Shown piece by piece: positions 27,669 through 36,384 of a stretch of DNA of 64,000 nt (within the stretch, counting starts at the first letter, position 1; every line of letters begins with the position of its first letter). Location: positions 2,294,001 through 2,358,000 of the forward strand of contig JARKND010000001.1 of the NCBI GenBank assembly GCA_029309925.1, read 5' to 3'. The notes below the pieces were generated by a model. The model saw only the letters and a list, made by a program, of their open reading frames with translations. It was not told the DNA's origin and searched no databases. Made by a program: the position numbers and the translations under genes. This stretch comes from Fulvivirgaceae bacterium JP3-4 (lineage in GTDB: Bacteria; Bacteroidota; Bacteroidia; Cytophagales; Cyclobacteriaceae).

Positions 27669-30600
27669 TAACAGTCTGCTAAAAACGATCATCCGAAGGA
27701 AAGTCCTCGTCTCGATGCTGTTCATCGGCTTTACGGTGATGGGCTACATCTCCTACACGAAACTTCCGGTTGAACTTTTCCCCAATGTCGAGCTGCCGGT
27801 GCTCATCGTGCATGTGCAATCGCCTACCGATGTGGACCCGAAGTACATGGAACGCCAGGCGATCGTTCCGCTCGAGAGCGCGATCAGTACGCTTGAAGGT
27901 GTGGCCGAAATTACAGCGAATGCCGACAGCAAACAGGGTTTGATCTTCATTTCATTTCAGCAGGGCGTCAATATCAAATACGCTTACCTGAAGCTTGAGC
28001 AGAAGGTCGGTGCTATCAAGTCAAGCCTTACGCCAGAGTTTTTTGTGAACATCATCAAGATCGACACAGAAGATTTTTCCAATTCATTCATGAGCTTGCA
28101 GGTTCTGGGCAGCGGTGGCGTTGACCGCGTGCGGAATATTGCAGACCAGTACATTGCCGACCGTCTCAGCGATGTTGACGGTGTCGGAGGCGTGGAAGTT
28201 TTTGGTGGCCGGCAGAAGACCGTGGAAATCATCATGAACGATGCGATCTGCGAAGCCAACGGCATCACTCCGAATACAATCAGCAGCGTCCTCGCGCGCA
28301 ACTCTAACAAAAGCGCGTTTGCCGGACAGGTTGAAATGAACGGACAAAAAGTTTTTGTCAATGTCACGGCAGAGCTTAAAGACATCAAGAACATTCAAAG
28401 CCTCGTAGTTTCAGAGAAAGGCCCTCTCCTGTTAAGCGATGTTGCCGATGTTTTCTTCGGTGTTAAAGAACAGACTTCGCTCAGCCGTGTCAATGGTAAA
28501 GAGGCCGTCTCCATCCAGATCTCTAAAGATCCTCAGGCTAACCTGATTGCCTTGTCGGAAAAAACGCTTGCCGCCATTGACGCGATCAACAAAGATCTCG
28601 AGCCGATGGATGTGAAAATTATCGTTGAGAACAACCAGGCTGAGATGATGTCGCGGAATATTGATCAGATCAAAGAGCTCGCAATTACTGGCGGTCTCCT
28701 CGCGATTTTCGTGCTGTGGGTGTTTCTCAGGAGAATGAAATTCATTCTGAGCATTGCCCTTTCAATTCCCATTTCAGTTTTTGCTGCCTTCAATTTCTTT
28801 TATGCTTATGACATCTCCATCAACAGTCTTACACTGATCGGAATGGCGCTTGCTATTGGTATGCTCGTAGACAACAGCGTTGTAGTGGTTGAAAACATCT
28901 ACCGGCATGTGGTCAACAAGCAAGGCCGCGAAGAGGCGATTGTAAGGGGAACGAATGAAGTAATGCGCTCGGTGATCGCTGCCACGCTCACAACGATAAC
29001 TGTCTTCCTGCCATTTATCTTTTCCACCAATTTCCTTGTAACACTTATTGGAACGCACATCGGGGTGTCAATCATCTCTACGATGCTTGTCTCTCTGGTT
29101 GTCGCTTTGGTATTGATCCCGATGCTGGCTGACTCCGCCATTAAGAAGGACGATGAGGAGCAGGCACCGCTGATCAAAAATGCATCCATCCGTCAGCGCA
29201 TTATCCAGGTGTATGTAGTACTCCTGAAGTCGTGTTTCAGAAGGCCAATGTTTACGGTGGTAGGTGGACTCGTTCTCTTTTTTGTGTCGATCGGTGTCAG
29301 CCTCATTGTAAGTCTTGCCAACCCGACAGAAGTTGAAACCACGGAAATGAATCTTTTCGTGACGATGCCACAAGGCAGCACGCTGGAATCAACAGACCTG
29401 AAGGTAAGGAAGATCGAAGAAAAGGTGATGGAAATTCCTGTTGTTGATAAGGTGATCAGCCAGGTGTCAGAAGTCGAGGGTGTGATCACGTTAAAGCTCG
29501 TTGAAAATTTTAACGATCTCGACACCATTTCAATTTCCGATGTACGCAACCGGCTCTCAGCTATCTCCAATGATTTTGACGATGTCGATATCTCCCTTGA
29601 AAAACCACCGAGTCAGAATGCCGGTGGTGGTGGCGGTGCAGGAAGCTCTGCCCAGGATGACTTCGAGCGGATGCTCGGCATCGGGACACCGTCTGAGCGG
29701 ATTGTGATCAAAGGCCAGGACTTTGAACTGATGCAAACCATCGCACACGACATCAATACGATGGTCAGCGGGCTTCAGTCTGTTCAGCAGAGTTCAGTCA
29801 ATCTGAGCCCGGAGCGCCCGGAGGCTCACCTCGTGTTCGATCAAAAGCGTATGAGTGAAAACCATGTCACTTTGCAGAATGTTGCCACCGCGCTCAACGA
29901 CTTTCAGCCCTCCTTTACGTCTGGCTCGAAGTTCATCAGTGGTGGTGAAGAGTATGAGATGACCATTCGCACACGAAATCAGACCACCAACAGAGCAAAG
30001 GAAATGCGCGACCTCCGCGAGATGAAAGTGAGCAGCACAACAGGCGCGACACACTCTCTTTCTCATATCGGCACCGTCAACTATTCATCCGGTGAAAGCA
30101 CGATCACACGCATGAACCAGGAAAAGCGAATTCAGATCAAATACAATTTCATTGATGAGGTATTAAATTCAAATGCATTGCTGGAGGCGTCCCGCGTTGA
30201 AATCGATCAGGTCGTTGCTGGTGTCAATATTCCGACCGGAATTGTCGTAGAAGTCATCCACGATGAAGGCCTGTATGACGATTTCTATTTCTTTATTTTC
30301 GCGGCCATTGTGATCATCTTCATGATTCTCGCTGCAGTATTCGAATCGCTGTACCTGCCGATCGTGATCATGTTCTCTATTCCGTTAGCAGGCATCGGAG
30401 CGCTGCTGAGCCTTACGTTCACCGGCAACTCTATCCTAAGCACAAACACGCTGATCGGATTTCTCATCCTGTTGGGTGTCGTAGTCAACAACGGAATCAT
30501 CCTGATCGACTATTCGCGCATTCTCAGACGAGAAGGTTATTCGAAATACCGCGCGCTGATCATGAGCGGAATTTCACGTCTGCGACCGATCCTCATTACC

Positions 30601-32397
30601 TCGATCACAACCATCATTGCCATGTTGCCGCTGGCGCTTGGAGAAGCAGAGTATGTGATCAGCATCGGTCAGCCGTTTGCAGTTACGGTGATGGGTGGCC
30701 TTGCTTTCGCGACAATACTCACGCTCTTCTACATTCCGACCATGAGCGCTGGACTGGAAAGTGTTCTGGATTGGTTCAGGGAACTGAAGCCCGTGATTAA
30801 AGCAGCTCAGATCATCGCGCTGATTGCTGCCGGAATATTTATTTCCCTGAAAATTGAAGGACTCATCTGGCAGATGATGGCATACATCGGAGCCGTGATT
30901 CTGATCCCTGGAGCAACCCATTTCATCATGTCGTCACTGCGCCAGGCAAATGCAAAGATGGTCGCACCGGGTGAAGCAATGCATATCGAGATTCAGAACC
31001 TGACCAAAGTCTACGGCAGAGACAAGCGCTGGATCCGGGAATGGAAAGGAAACCGGAACCTCTTTATGCTCAGAGGCGAAGAACCGGTCACAAAACGCGT
31101 GGTCTTGCAGGACCTCATCTGGCATAGCGCGCTGATCGGCTTCCTCATCTATTTCATTTATTTCCATCTCGACAAAGCCTTCTGGCAGCTCGTCTTTATG
31201 ATGGTGCTGCACGCGCTGACACTCTCGATCCTCAGCCGTGTTACAAAATTACTTCCCCGAAGGGAAAGAATGATGCGCATAACCAACACGTTGCTGTATT
31301 GGGGATTTCCGCTGCTCAGCTCGATCTATCTCTACAATGATGTTCAGATCAAAGCATTTGCAGTCATCCTCATCTTCCTCTGGTTCACCGGTCTGTTCCT
31401 TTCACGCGTTTCAAAATCCCTGAAAGAAAATCCCGTTGACGTCAATGAGATCAGGGGCAGGTTTACAAAGATTCGAAGGATCTACTACAAGCTGTTGCTT
31501 TCCATCCCCTATGTAAAACCGAAGAAAGCTGAGTTCAAAGCACTAAAGGGTGCGAACCTGACGATCGAGCAAGGCATGTTCGGGTTGCTCGGACCGAATG
31601 GCGCAGGCAAAACGACCCTGATGCGCATCCTCTGCGGCATACTCGATCAGAGCTATGGAAAGATCTGGATCAACGGCCATGACACCACGCTGCGGAGAGA
31701 AGAACTTCAGGGACTCATCGGCTATCTCCCGCAGGCGTTCGGCACTTATGAGAACATGACGCCTTATGAATTCCTCGATTACCAGGCAATTCTGAGAAAG
31801 ATTGTCAATAAAGAAGAACGCGAAGCGAGAGTCCAGTATGTTCTGAAAGCCGTGCACATGGACGAGCATCAGCATAAAAAGATCGGCTCTTTCTCAGGTG
31901 GCATGAAACAACGCATCGGCATCGCGCAGATCCTGCTGCACCTTCCTAAAATATTAGTGGTTGACGAGCCTACTGCGGGACTTGACCCGCTCGAGCGGAT
32001 TCGTTTCCGCAATCTTCTGGTCGAGCTGAGCCGCGAACGGATTGTCGTGTTCTCCACCCACATCATTGAAGACATCGCCAGCAGCTGCAATAAGCTCGCT
32101 GTACTGATCTCCGGCAACATCGAATACATCGGAAGTCCAACCACCATGGCAGAACTTGCGCATGAAAAAGTGTGGGAGTTCCACCTGACACCCGAAGAAT
32201 TTGAGACCGAAAAAGAAAATTATCTCATCGTTCACCACATGCGTGAGGGTGCGCTGATCCGTGTGAAGTGCCTCTCCGAAGAACGACCGCGACTGGATGC
32301 AACACAGGTGCGTGCAAACCTGGAAGATGCATACTTATGGTTGATGAAAAGTAAATCAAAAAAGAAACATGAAGAGCTATCTGCTGTTGCTGTATAG
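27661..32397 (+). CDS. RND permease fused to a split ABC ATPase domain
   Basis: 1578-residue fusion, numbered from ATG 27661 (an in-frame TTG at 27649 is less likely). Residues 1-~1045 are a full RND permease: TM1 start, TM4 block IGMLVDNSVVVVENIY with Asp404, a Gly-rich loop near 660, and second half MILAAVFESLYLPIVIMF. Two more hydrophobic helices follow (~1050-1095). At 1107 the first strand of an ABC nucleotide-binding domain appears (MHIEIQNLTKVYG), but Walker A (GPNGAGKTT) comes only at 1311. Between them lie ~170 residues with about four hydrophobic segments (WHSALIGFLIYFIYF, LVFMMVLHALTLSIL, LLYWGFPLLSSIYLY, FAVILIFLWFTGLFL). The rest is complete: FSGGMKQRI at ~1412, VVDEPTAGLDP with Asp1435, STHIIED with His1467, ending in the extra domain (NLEDAYLWLM). 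One uninterrupted frame; no frameshift needed. It overlaps the next permease gene by 29 bp, the likely ABC-2 partner. Confidence 0.92.
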   Translation: MANNSLLKTIIRRKVLVSMLFIGFTVMGYISYTKLPVELFPNVELPVLIVHVQSPTDVDPKYMERQAIVPLESAISTLEGVAEITANADSKQGLIFISFQQGVNIKYAYLKLEQKVGAIKSSLTPEFFVNIIKIDTEDFSNSFMSLQVLGSGGVDRVRNIADQYIADRLSDVDGVGGVEVFGGRQKTVEIIMNDAICEANGITPNTISSVLARNSNKSAFAGQVEMNGQKVFVNVTAELKDIKNIQSLVVSEKGPLLLSDVADVFFGVKEQTSLSRVNGKEAVSIQISKDPQANLIALSEKTLAAIDAINKDLEPMDVKIIVENNQAEMMSRNIDQIKELAITGGLLAIFVLWVFLRRMKFILSIALSIPISVFAAFNFFYAYDISINSLTLIGMALAIGMLVDNSVVVVENIYRHVVNKQGREEAIVRGTNEVMRSVIAATLTTITVFLPFIFSTNFLVTLIGTHIGVSIISTMLVSLVVALVLIPMLADSAIKKDDEEQAPLIKNASIRQRIIQVYVVLLKSCFRRPMFTVVGGLVLFFVSIGVSLIVSLANPTEVETTEMNLFVTMPQGSTLESTDLKVRKIEEKVMEIPVVDKVISQVSEVEGVITLKLVENFNDLDTISISDVRNRLSAISNDFDDVDISLEKPPSQNAGGGGGAGSSAQDDFERMLGIGTPSERIVIKGQDFELMQTIAHDINTMVSGLQSVQQSSVNLSPERPEAHLVFDQKRMSENHVTLQNVATALNDFQPSFTSGSKFISGGEEYEMTIRTRNQTTNRAKEMRDLREMKVSSTTGATHSLSHIGTVNYSSGESTITRMNQEKRIQIKYNFIDEVLNSNALLEASRVEIDQVVAGVNIPTGIVVEVIHDEGLYDDFYFFIFAAIVIIFMILAAVFESLYLPIVIMFSIPLAGIGALLSLTFTGNSILSTNTLIGFLILLGVVVNNGIILIDYSRILRREGYSKYRALIMSGISRLRPILITSITTIIAMLPLALGEAEYVISIGQPFAVTVMGGLAFATILTLFYIPTMSAGLESVLDWFRELKPVIKAAQIIALIAAGIFISLKIEGLIWQMMAYIGAVILIPGATHFIMSSLRQANAKMVAPGEAMHIEIQNLTKVYGRDKRWIREWKGNRNLFMLRGEEPVTKRVVLQDLIWHSALIGFLIYFIYFHLDKAFWQLVFMMVLHALTLSILSRVTKLLPRRERMMRITNTLLYWGFPLLSSIYLYNDVQIKAFAVILIFLWFTGLFLSRVSKSLKENPVDVNEIRGRFTKIRRIYYKLLLSIPYVKPKKAEFKALKGANLTIEQGMFGLLGPNGAGKTTLMRILCGILDQSYGKIWINGHDTTLRREELQGLIGYLPQAFGTYENMTPYEFLDYQAILRKIVNKEEREARVQYVLKAVHMDEHQHKKIGSFSGGMKQRIGIAQILLHLPKILVVDEPTAGLDPLERIRFRNLLVELSRERIVVFSTHIIEDIASSCNKLAVLISGNIEYIGSPTTMAELAHEKVWEFHLTPEEFETEKENYLIVHHMREGALIRVKCLSEERPRLDATQVRANLEDAYLWLMKSKSKKKHEELSAVAV

Positions 32398-33070
32398 GCT
32401 GACGATCTACAACGTCAAAGTTATTTTTGGAAACAAGTTCGTATACTTTGTTGTCGCAGCCTTTTTGTTTTTTGCATTCATCATCCTGCTGACGATATTC
32501 GATGATGCTGAATTCGATGAGGCTGTGATCTACGGCTTCCTGGTTTTTCCCGGCCTGCTGCTCATTTTCTACCCGATCGCGTACGGCATCCAGAATGACG
32601 ATGATTCAAAAATGCTCGAGACCATCTTTGGAATTCCAAATTATCGCTACAAAGTCTGGCTCGTGCGTTTTGTCCTGACGATCGGTATCGCCACAGTCAT
32701 TTTGTTCGTGCTCGGCAACATCGCAAACCTTACACTCTATCAGTTCAGCATCGTGCCCATGATCAGCCAGGTCCTCTTCCCCATCGCCTTCCTGTCGTCA
32801 CTCGGTTTTATGCTCTCAACACTGATCAAGAACGGCAACGGTACCGCTATTGTGCTGGTTATCATTTCGTTTATATTTTTCCTTTTTGCAGAGCCGCTCG
32901 AATACAGTGTGTACAACATTTTCCTGAATCCATTCTCAGAACCTACCAAGATGAGCGAGTTTATCTGGCTCACAATCGTGTATAAAAACCGGATGTACCT
33001 GATCATCCTGAGTATTCTTTGTCTCTTATACGGCATGTTCAATCTGCAATTCAGGGAGAAGTTTGTCTAA
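32369..33070 (+). CDS. ABC-2 type permease, last gene of the export operon
   Basis: Membrane protein of 233 residues with about six hydrophobic helices (FVYFVVAAFLFFAFIILLTI, AVIYGFLVFPGLLLIFYPIA, VLTIGIATVILFVLGNIANL, VLFPIAFLSSLGFMLSTLI, AIVLVIISFIFFLFAE, MYLIILSILCLLYGMF), the ABC-2 exporter pattern. The motif PIAYGIQNDDDSKMLETIFGI resembles ABC-2 proteins near the first coupling loop. It overlaps the RND-ABC fusion gene by 29 bp, so it probably pairs with that ATPase domain. It is short compared with typical ABC-2 permeases (~250-380), perhaps because the fusion's inserted membrane helices supply the other half; this is speculation. Confidence 0.85.
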   Translation: MKSYLLLLYRLTIYNVKVIFGNKFVYFVVAAFLFFAFIILLTIFDDAEFDEAVIYGFLVFPGLLLIFYPIAYGIQNDDDSKMLETIFGIPNYRYKVWLVRFVLTIGIATVILFVLGNIANLTLYQFSIVPMISQVLFPIAFLSSLGFMLSTLIKNGNGTAIVLVIISFIFFLFAEPLEYSVYNIFLNPFSEPTKMSEFIWLTIVYKNRMYLIILSILCLLYGMFNLQFREKFV

Positions 33071-33084
33071 CCCTGCCGGTGTTA

Positions 33085-33132
33085 CATTGGCACATTAACC
33101 CATTGGCACATTAACCCATTGGCACATTAACC
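33085..33132. repeat. Perfect 16-bp tandem repeat, three copies
   Basis: The 16-mer CATTGGCACATTAACC is repeated three times without error directly after the permease gene stop. The same unit, in varied form, recurs in the intergenic run at 35403-35474. It matches no coding or terminator structure. Confidence 0.9.
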
Positions 33133-33330
33133 ATGGGGTGCCCCCTGCTGTGCACAACGCCTCCGCGCACGGGGTCGGGCTGTCCAGGGCTCCGCTTCGC
33201 TCCGGCCACGCGTCCGTCATTTCGAGCACTGCTGGGTGATTTCACGGCCTTCACACGGTCCGCGAGAAACGCGTGGCTTTCGCCAGAAGCTGGCTCAACC
33301 CTTCCCATCCCTCACCCAGCGTGTAAGCCA
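33133..33330. repeat. GC-rich intergenic element, possible dispersed repeat
   Basis: About 200 bp distinctly richer in G+C than the surroundings, directly after the 16-bp repeats. It has the recognisable ends GGGGTCGGGCTGTCCAGG near 33172 and CCCATCCCTCACCC near 33304, with ATTTCGAGCA between. From memory, similar blocks (a 'GGTCGGGCT ... ATCCCTCAC' frame around variable sequence) recur in intergenic regions of Bacteroidota genomes; this was not checked. The open frame 33133-33384 shows no protein family and is probably chance. The remaining ~90 bp before the response regulator holds no recognisable promoter. Confidence 0.45.
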
Positions 33331-33423
33331 CACAAAGCTCCGTCCATGCACAGACAACCTTTGACACAGGCACGCTTTTCATAAATTCAAAATTCATTAG
33401 TATGTTAGTCTTTCAGAACCCCT

Positions 33424-34170
33424 ATGCTGAAAGCTATCCTGGTTGACGATGAGAAGGCCGACATCCTGTTGCTGAGCAGTTTGCTGCGTAAAGTAACACC
33501 GGATGTGCAGATTGTCGGAGAATTTGTCGACCCCACGGAAGCCGTTCAGCAGATCACCGAGGTAAAACCCGATGTTGTCTTTCTTGACGTCCAGATGCGC
33601 GACACCACTGGCTTCGAAGTACTTTCCAGTTTGGGCACGCGGGATTTTGAAATCGTCTTTACCACATCACACGAAAAATTTGCACTGCAGGCCATAAAAG
33701 CTGGTGCTATCGACTACCTCGTTAAACCGGTTCAGCCTGACGAACTGAAAACCGCCATCGAAAAAGTGATCACCCGCAGGAGCAATCCGTCTGCCGTTCA
33801 GCTCGAGATGTTGCTGAACTACTTCAAGCCAAACAAACCAAAAACACGAAGGGTGGCGCTCACGGCAACGGACCATCTCATGTTTGTTGAAGCCAACGAC
33901 ATCATCTACTGTGAAAGTGACAGCAACTACACCACATTTTTTCTGAAGTCAGGCGAAAAGGTAGTTATATCGAAAACACTCAAAGATGTTGAAGAGATCC
34001 TCGCTGAAGACGACTTCTTTCGCATCCATGCTTCCTATCTCGTAAACATGAAGCACGTTGCAAAATTCACCCGCGGTGACAGCGGCTCCGTTGTGATGAG
34101 CAATGGTCAGCAGCTTACCGTCTCGCGCAAAAAGAAAGACGAATTTTTTGAGATGTTCTCACGCCTTTAG
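33424..34170 (+). CDS. LytTR family response regulator, orphan
   Basis: Response regulator of 248 residues: receiver (1-~120; acidic LVDDEK, phospho-acceptor in VVFLDVQMRDTTG, Lys in DYLVKPVQPDEL) and LytTR DNA-binding domain (~145-248; VEANDIIYCESDSNYTTFFL, FFRIHASYLVNM). No kinase gene adjoins it; it sits ~350 bp after the export operon and could take phosphate from the LytS-type kinase at 7854 or one elsewhere. Sequence differs clearly from the regulator at 7154, so it is not a recent duplicate. A role in controlling the export operon is possible but only positional. Confidence 0.93.
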   Translation: MLKAILVDDEKADILLLSSLLRKVTPDVQIVGEFVDPTEAVQQITEVKPDVVFLDVQMRDTTGFEVLSSLGTRDFEIVFTTSHEKFALQAIKAGAIDYLVKPVQPDELKTAIEKVITRRSNPSAVQLEMLLNYFKPNKPKTRRVALTATDHLMFVEANDIIYCESDSNYTTFFLKSGEKVVISKTLKDVEEILAEDDFFRIHASYLVNMKHVAKFTRGDSGSVVMSNGQQLTVSRKKKDEFFEMFSRL

Positions 34171-34185
34171 CCGGATTCATTCGGA

Positions 34186-34701
34186 TTAAGGCACCCGGAA
34201 CAGCAGCGACCGGATGTGCTGATACGAATCAGCCATCGTTTCATGATCGGGCGCGACATTCGTACCACCACCTATCATCGCCAACGTAAGGTGATTGAGT
34301 GCCAGCTTCCACGCACGCTCCGCATCAGCGGAAAATTCAGGTAGTTCCAGGCGGATGCTTTCCAGCAAAATTCCGTTCACCAGCGGATAATGTGTTTCTT
34401 CTACTCCTTTTTTCGCGTGAAGCGCCCCGAGAGATTTTAGCGGTTGCAAAACTTCGGTCTGAAGGTGATAGTTGCCATCGGGCTGCTGCTGAAAGCTGAA
34501 CACCACGAGTTCGAATACACTTACAATTTTAGTGGACAACTCGGTAAGATCTGTAGGGAATAAGCTGCGAAGGTTCGGATAGCGCGCAAACAAGCTGGTG
34601 TAGAATCGCATCGCGAGGCGGTTGCGGTCCATCAGGCGGAAAGTCTTTTTTAACATCGCGACTTCGGCCTCGGTCAGCGGTCGAATAACGTCCTGGTTCA
34701 T
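34186..34701 (-). CDS. Globin family protein (single domain)
   Basis: Single-domain globin of 171 residues from ATG 34701 (MNQDVIRPLTEAEVAML); the frame upstream to 34788 does not look like family sequence. Helical pattern with YTSLFARYPNLRSLFP in the A-C region and LGALHAKKGVEETHYPLVNG, where His95 corresponds to the proximal heme ligand of bacterial haemoglobins (the H...GV..HYP pattern). No reductase domain is attached. It may bind O2 or NO. It is divergent from the second globin gene at 34950, and the shared ~250 bp probably carries both promoters. Confidence 0.85.
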   Translation of the reverse strand: MNQDVIRPLTEAEVAMLKKTFRLMDRNRLAMRFYTSLFARYPNLRSLFPTDLTELSTKIVSVFELVVFSFQQQPDGNYHLQTEVLQPLKSLGALHAKKGVEETHYPLVNGILLESIRLELPEFSADAERAWKLALNHLTLAMIGGGTNVAPDHETMADSYQHIRSLLFRVP

Positions 34702-34949
34702 GGTCTGATATCGTGAAATAAAATCAATCCAGCCATGAAAACCAAAAGAATTGAGTAAACGACAGATCCGTTGAGTATTTGGCAACACACCTCATTCCGT
34801 CTCTGTTTCCCAAAGAAAAGCGTTGACGCCAAATGCTAAGCCGTTCTGTCAAACACTCAGCGAAATGTGCATGACACTAATCAGCACCTCAAAGCGTGAA
34901 ACGCAGTGCTTATGTTCGCGTTACAGAAACATCATCTAAAACCAACACA

Positions 34950-35375
34950 ATGAACACTCAACAAATTCAACTCGTTAAAGAAAGCTGGGGTTTTGTCATC
35001 GTCAAATCAGAAGAAGCGGGACAACTCTTTTATTCGCGTCTGTTCGAAGTTGCACCTGGTGTAAAGCACATGTTCAAGGGCGACATCAAAGAACAATCGC
35101 GCAAGCTCATGAGCATGGTTACCTACGTAGTGGCCAAGCTCGACAAGCTCGAAACCATTGTTGATGAGATCAAGTCGCTGGCAAAGCGTCACGACAAGTA
35201 TGGTGCAAAGAAAGAACACTACTCTGTTGTAGGTGAGTGCCTCATTTATACATTGAAGACCGGCCTGGGCGACAGATGGAACTCAAAGGTTGAAGAAGCC
35301 TGGACGGAAGTTTACAAGGTCCTGGCTGCTGCAATGATCTCGAACCAGGAAACCGCTGCCGTAGCCGCCAGATGA
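34950..35375 (+). CDS. Globin family protein (single domain)
   Basis: Single-domain globin of 141 residues from ATG 34950 (MNTQQIQLVKESWGFVI); an in-frame upstream ATG at 34896 is less likely. FYSRLFEVAPGVKHMFKGDI is the typical B-C region, and LAKRHDKYGAKKEHYSVVGE holds the proximal His81. Gln49 lies near the distal E7 position, as in some bacterial haemoglobins. Length is normal. It is divergent from the globin at 34186-34701 and only distantly similar to it. Roles in NO or O2 handling are possible. Confidence 0.93.
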   Translation: MNTQQIQLVKESWGFVIVKSEEAGQLFYSRLFEVAPGVKHMFKGDIKEQSRKLMSMVTYVVAKLDKLETIVDEIKSLAKRHDKYGAKKEHYSVVGECLIYTLKTGLGDRWNSKVEEAWTEVYKVLAAAMISNQETAAVAAR

Positions 35376-35402
35376 TAATCAGCAGATGTGACAGTGTGCC
35401 GC

Positions 35403-35474
35403 CATTGGCACATTGACTCATTGGCACATTAACCCATTGGCACATTGGCACATTGACTCAGTGGCACATTAACC
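35403..35474. repeat. Second block of the CATTGGCACATT 16-bp repeat
   Basis: Between the convergent globin and OmpA genes, five partial or varied units of the 16-mer seen at 33085 follow one another: three end in GACT or AACC forms, one is cut to eight bases, and one begins CAGTGG. The variation shows this is an older or recombined copy. Confidence 0.85.
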
Positions 35475-35492
35475 CATTAACTATTGAAAATA

Positions 35493-36266
35493 TTATTTTT
35501 GGTCGGAGATCAGTAATTCGACTCGCCTGTTCTTCTTCCGGCCCTGTTCAGAAGCGTTTGTCCCAATGGGTTTGGAACTGCCGAAACCGAATGTGTTCAC
35601 ACGACCAATGTCGACACCGTTGTTCACGAGATATTCTGCGACCACATCCGCGCGTTTTTTAGACAAGGAGAGATTGTGACTTTCGCTTCCGCTGTTGTCA
35701 GTGTGTCCGGAAACTTTCACAAAACGATCAGGATGTGTTACCAGGTATTCAACGATCGGGTTGAGCGCGCCAAAGTGTTCGCTCCGAAGGGTAGACTTGT
35801 TTATTTCAAAAAGAATTTCTGCTCCAAGAATAATCAGCGTGTCCGCCTTGACTGGAGCACTTGTTATTACTGATATCGTATCAGCGACAACAGGAGTCTC
35901 TCTGATCGGAATGCGATTCGGCCTCGCCAAAGAATCCGCCATGGGTCGTTTGTACAAACCCTTTCGCGCGTTGCGTGCGATCTTTTTTCTGAATCTTTTG
36001 AAACTGATTGCGTTCAATGACGCGGTATGGCCAGACTGGATCCGGCATAATTTCCGGAAGCATAAGATCTTCGCGAAAATTGAATGGCGCGAATTTCGAT
36101 TGACGCGTTCTAACATTTTCTTGTTCGCACCCGCCAGATGCGAAACCACAAGGGGCATCTTCGGATTTCCGTACTCGCGTCCTACATTGTTGGGCGGCCC
36201 GACATGCTGTCCAAAGGCATGACAAACAATGCCAATTGACAAACAGAAGAGAAGGATCGCTTTCAT
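35493..36266 (-). CDS. OmpA family protein, exported
   Basis: 257-residue envelope protein. Signal peptide MKAILLFCLSIGIVCHAFG, then a basic, low-conservation middle (~30-130, rich in Arg/Lys), and a C-terminal OmpA/Pal peptidoglycan-binding domain (~145-257): ILFEINKSTLRSEHFGALNP, KVSGHTDNSGSESHNLSLSK, ADVVAEYLVNNGVD and KKNRRVELLI. It probably anchors the outer membrane to peptidoglycan. The basic middle is unusual. It is separated from the giant adhesin-like gene by a strong hairpin. Confidence 0.9.
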   Translation of the reverse strand: MKAILLFCLSIGIVCHAFGQHVGPPNNVGREYGNPKMPLVVSHLAGANKKMLERVNRNSRHSIFAKILCFRKLCRIQSGHTASLNAISFKRFRKKIARNARKGLYKRPMADSLARPNRIPIRETPVVADTISVITSAPVKADTLIILGAEILFEINKSTLRSEHFGALNPIVEYLVTHPDRFVKVSGHTDNSGSESHNLSLSKKRADVVAEYLVNNGVDIGRVNTFGFGSSKPIGTNASEQGRKKNRRVELLISDQK

Positions 36267-36384
36267 CGAGGAATTCTGGCCATCGACCGTATATGAACGT
36301 TAAGATGGCAGAAATATTTGACTCAGGTACAAAAAAATGAAATTCGCCTGAGCCCATCAGGCATTTCACAGTGGAGCTATGATA

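Noticed and set aside
32369-32397. Frameshift between the RND-ABC gene and the last permease
   Set aside because: The 29-bp overlap joins two complete frames, each with proper ends; normal translational overlap.
33133-33384. 83-residue open frame in the GC-rich block
   Set aside because: Composition is that of a repeat element (Pro/Arg/Ala/Ser-rich, no pattern) and the frame is best explained by high G+C lowering stop frequency.
35242-35451. Minus-strand frame reading QWVNVPMSQCANG
   Set aside because: It is a translation of the CATTGGCACATT repeat block and runs antisense into the globin gene.
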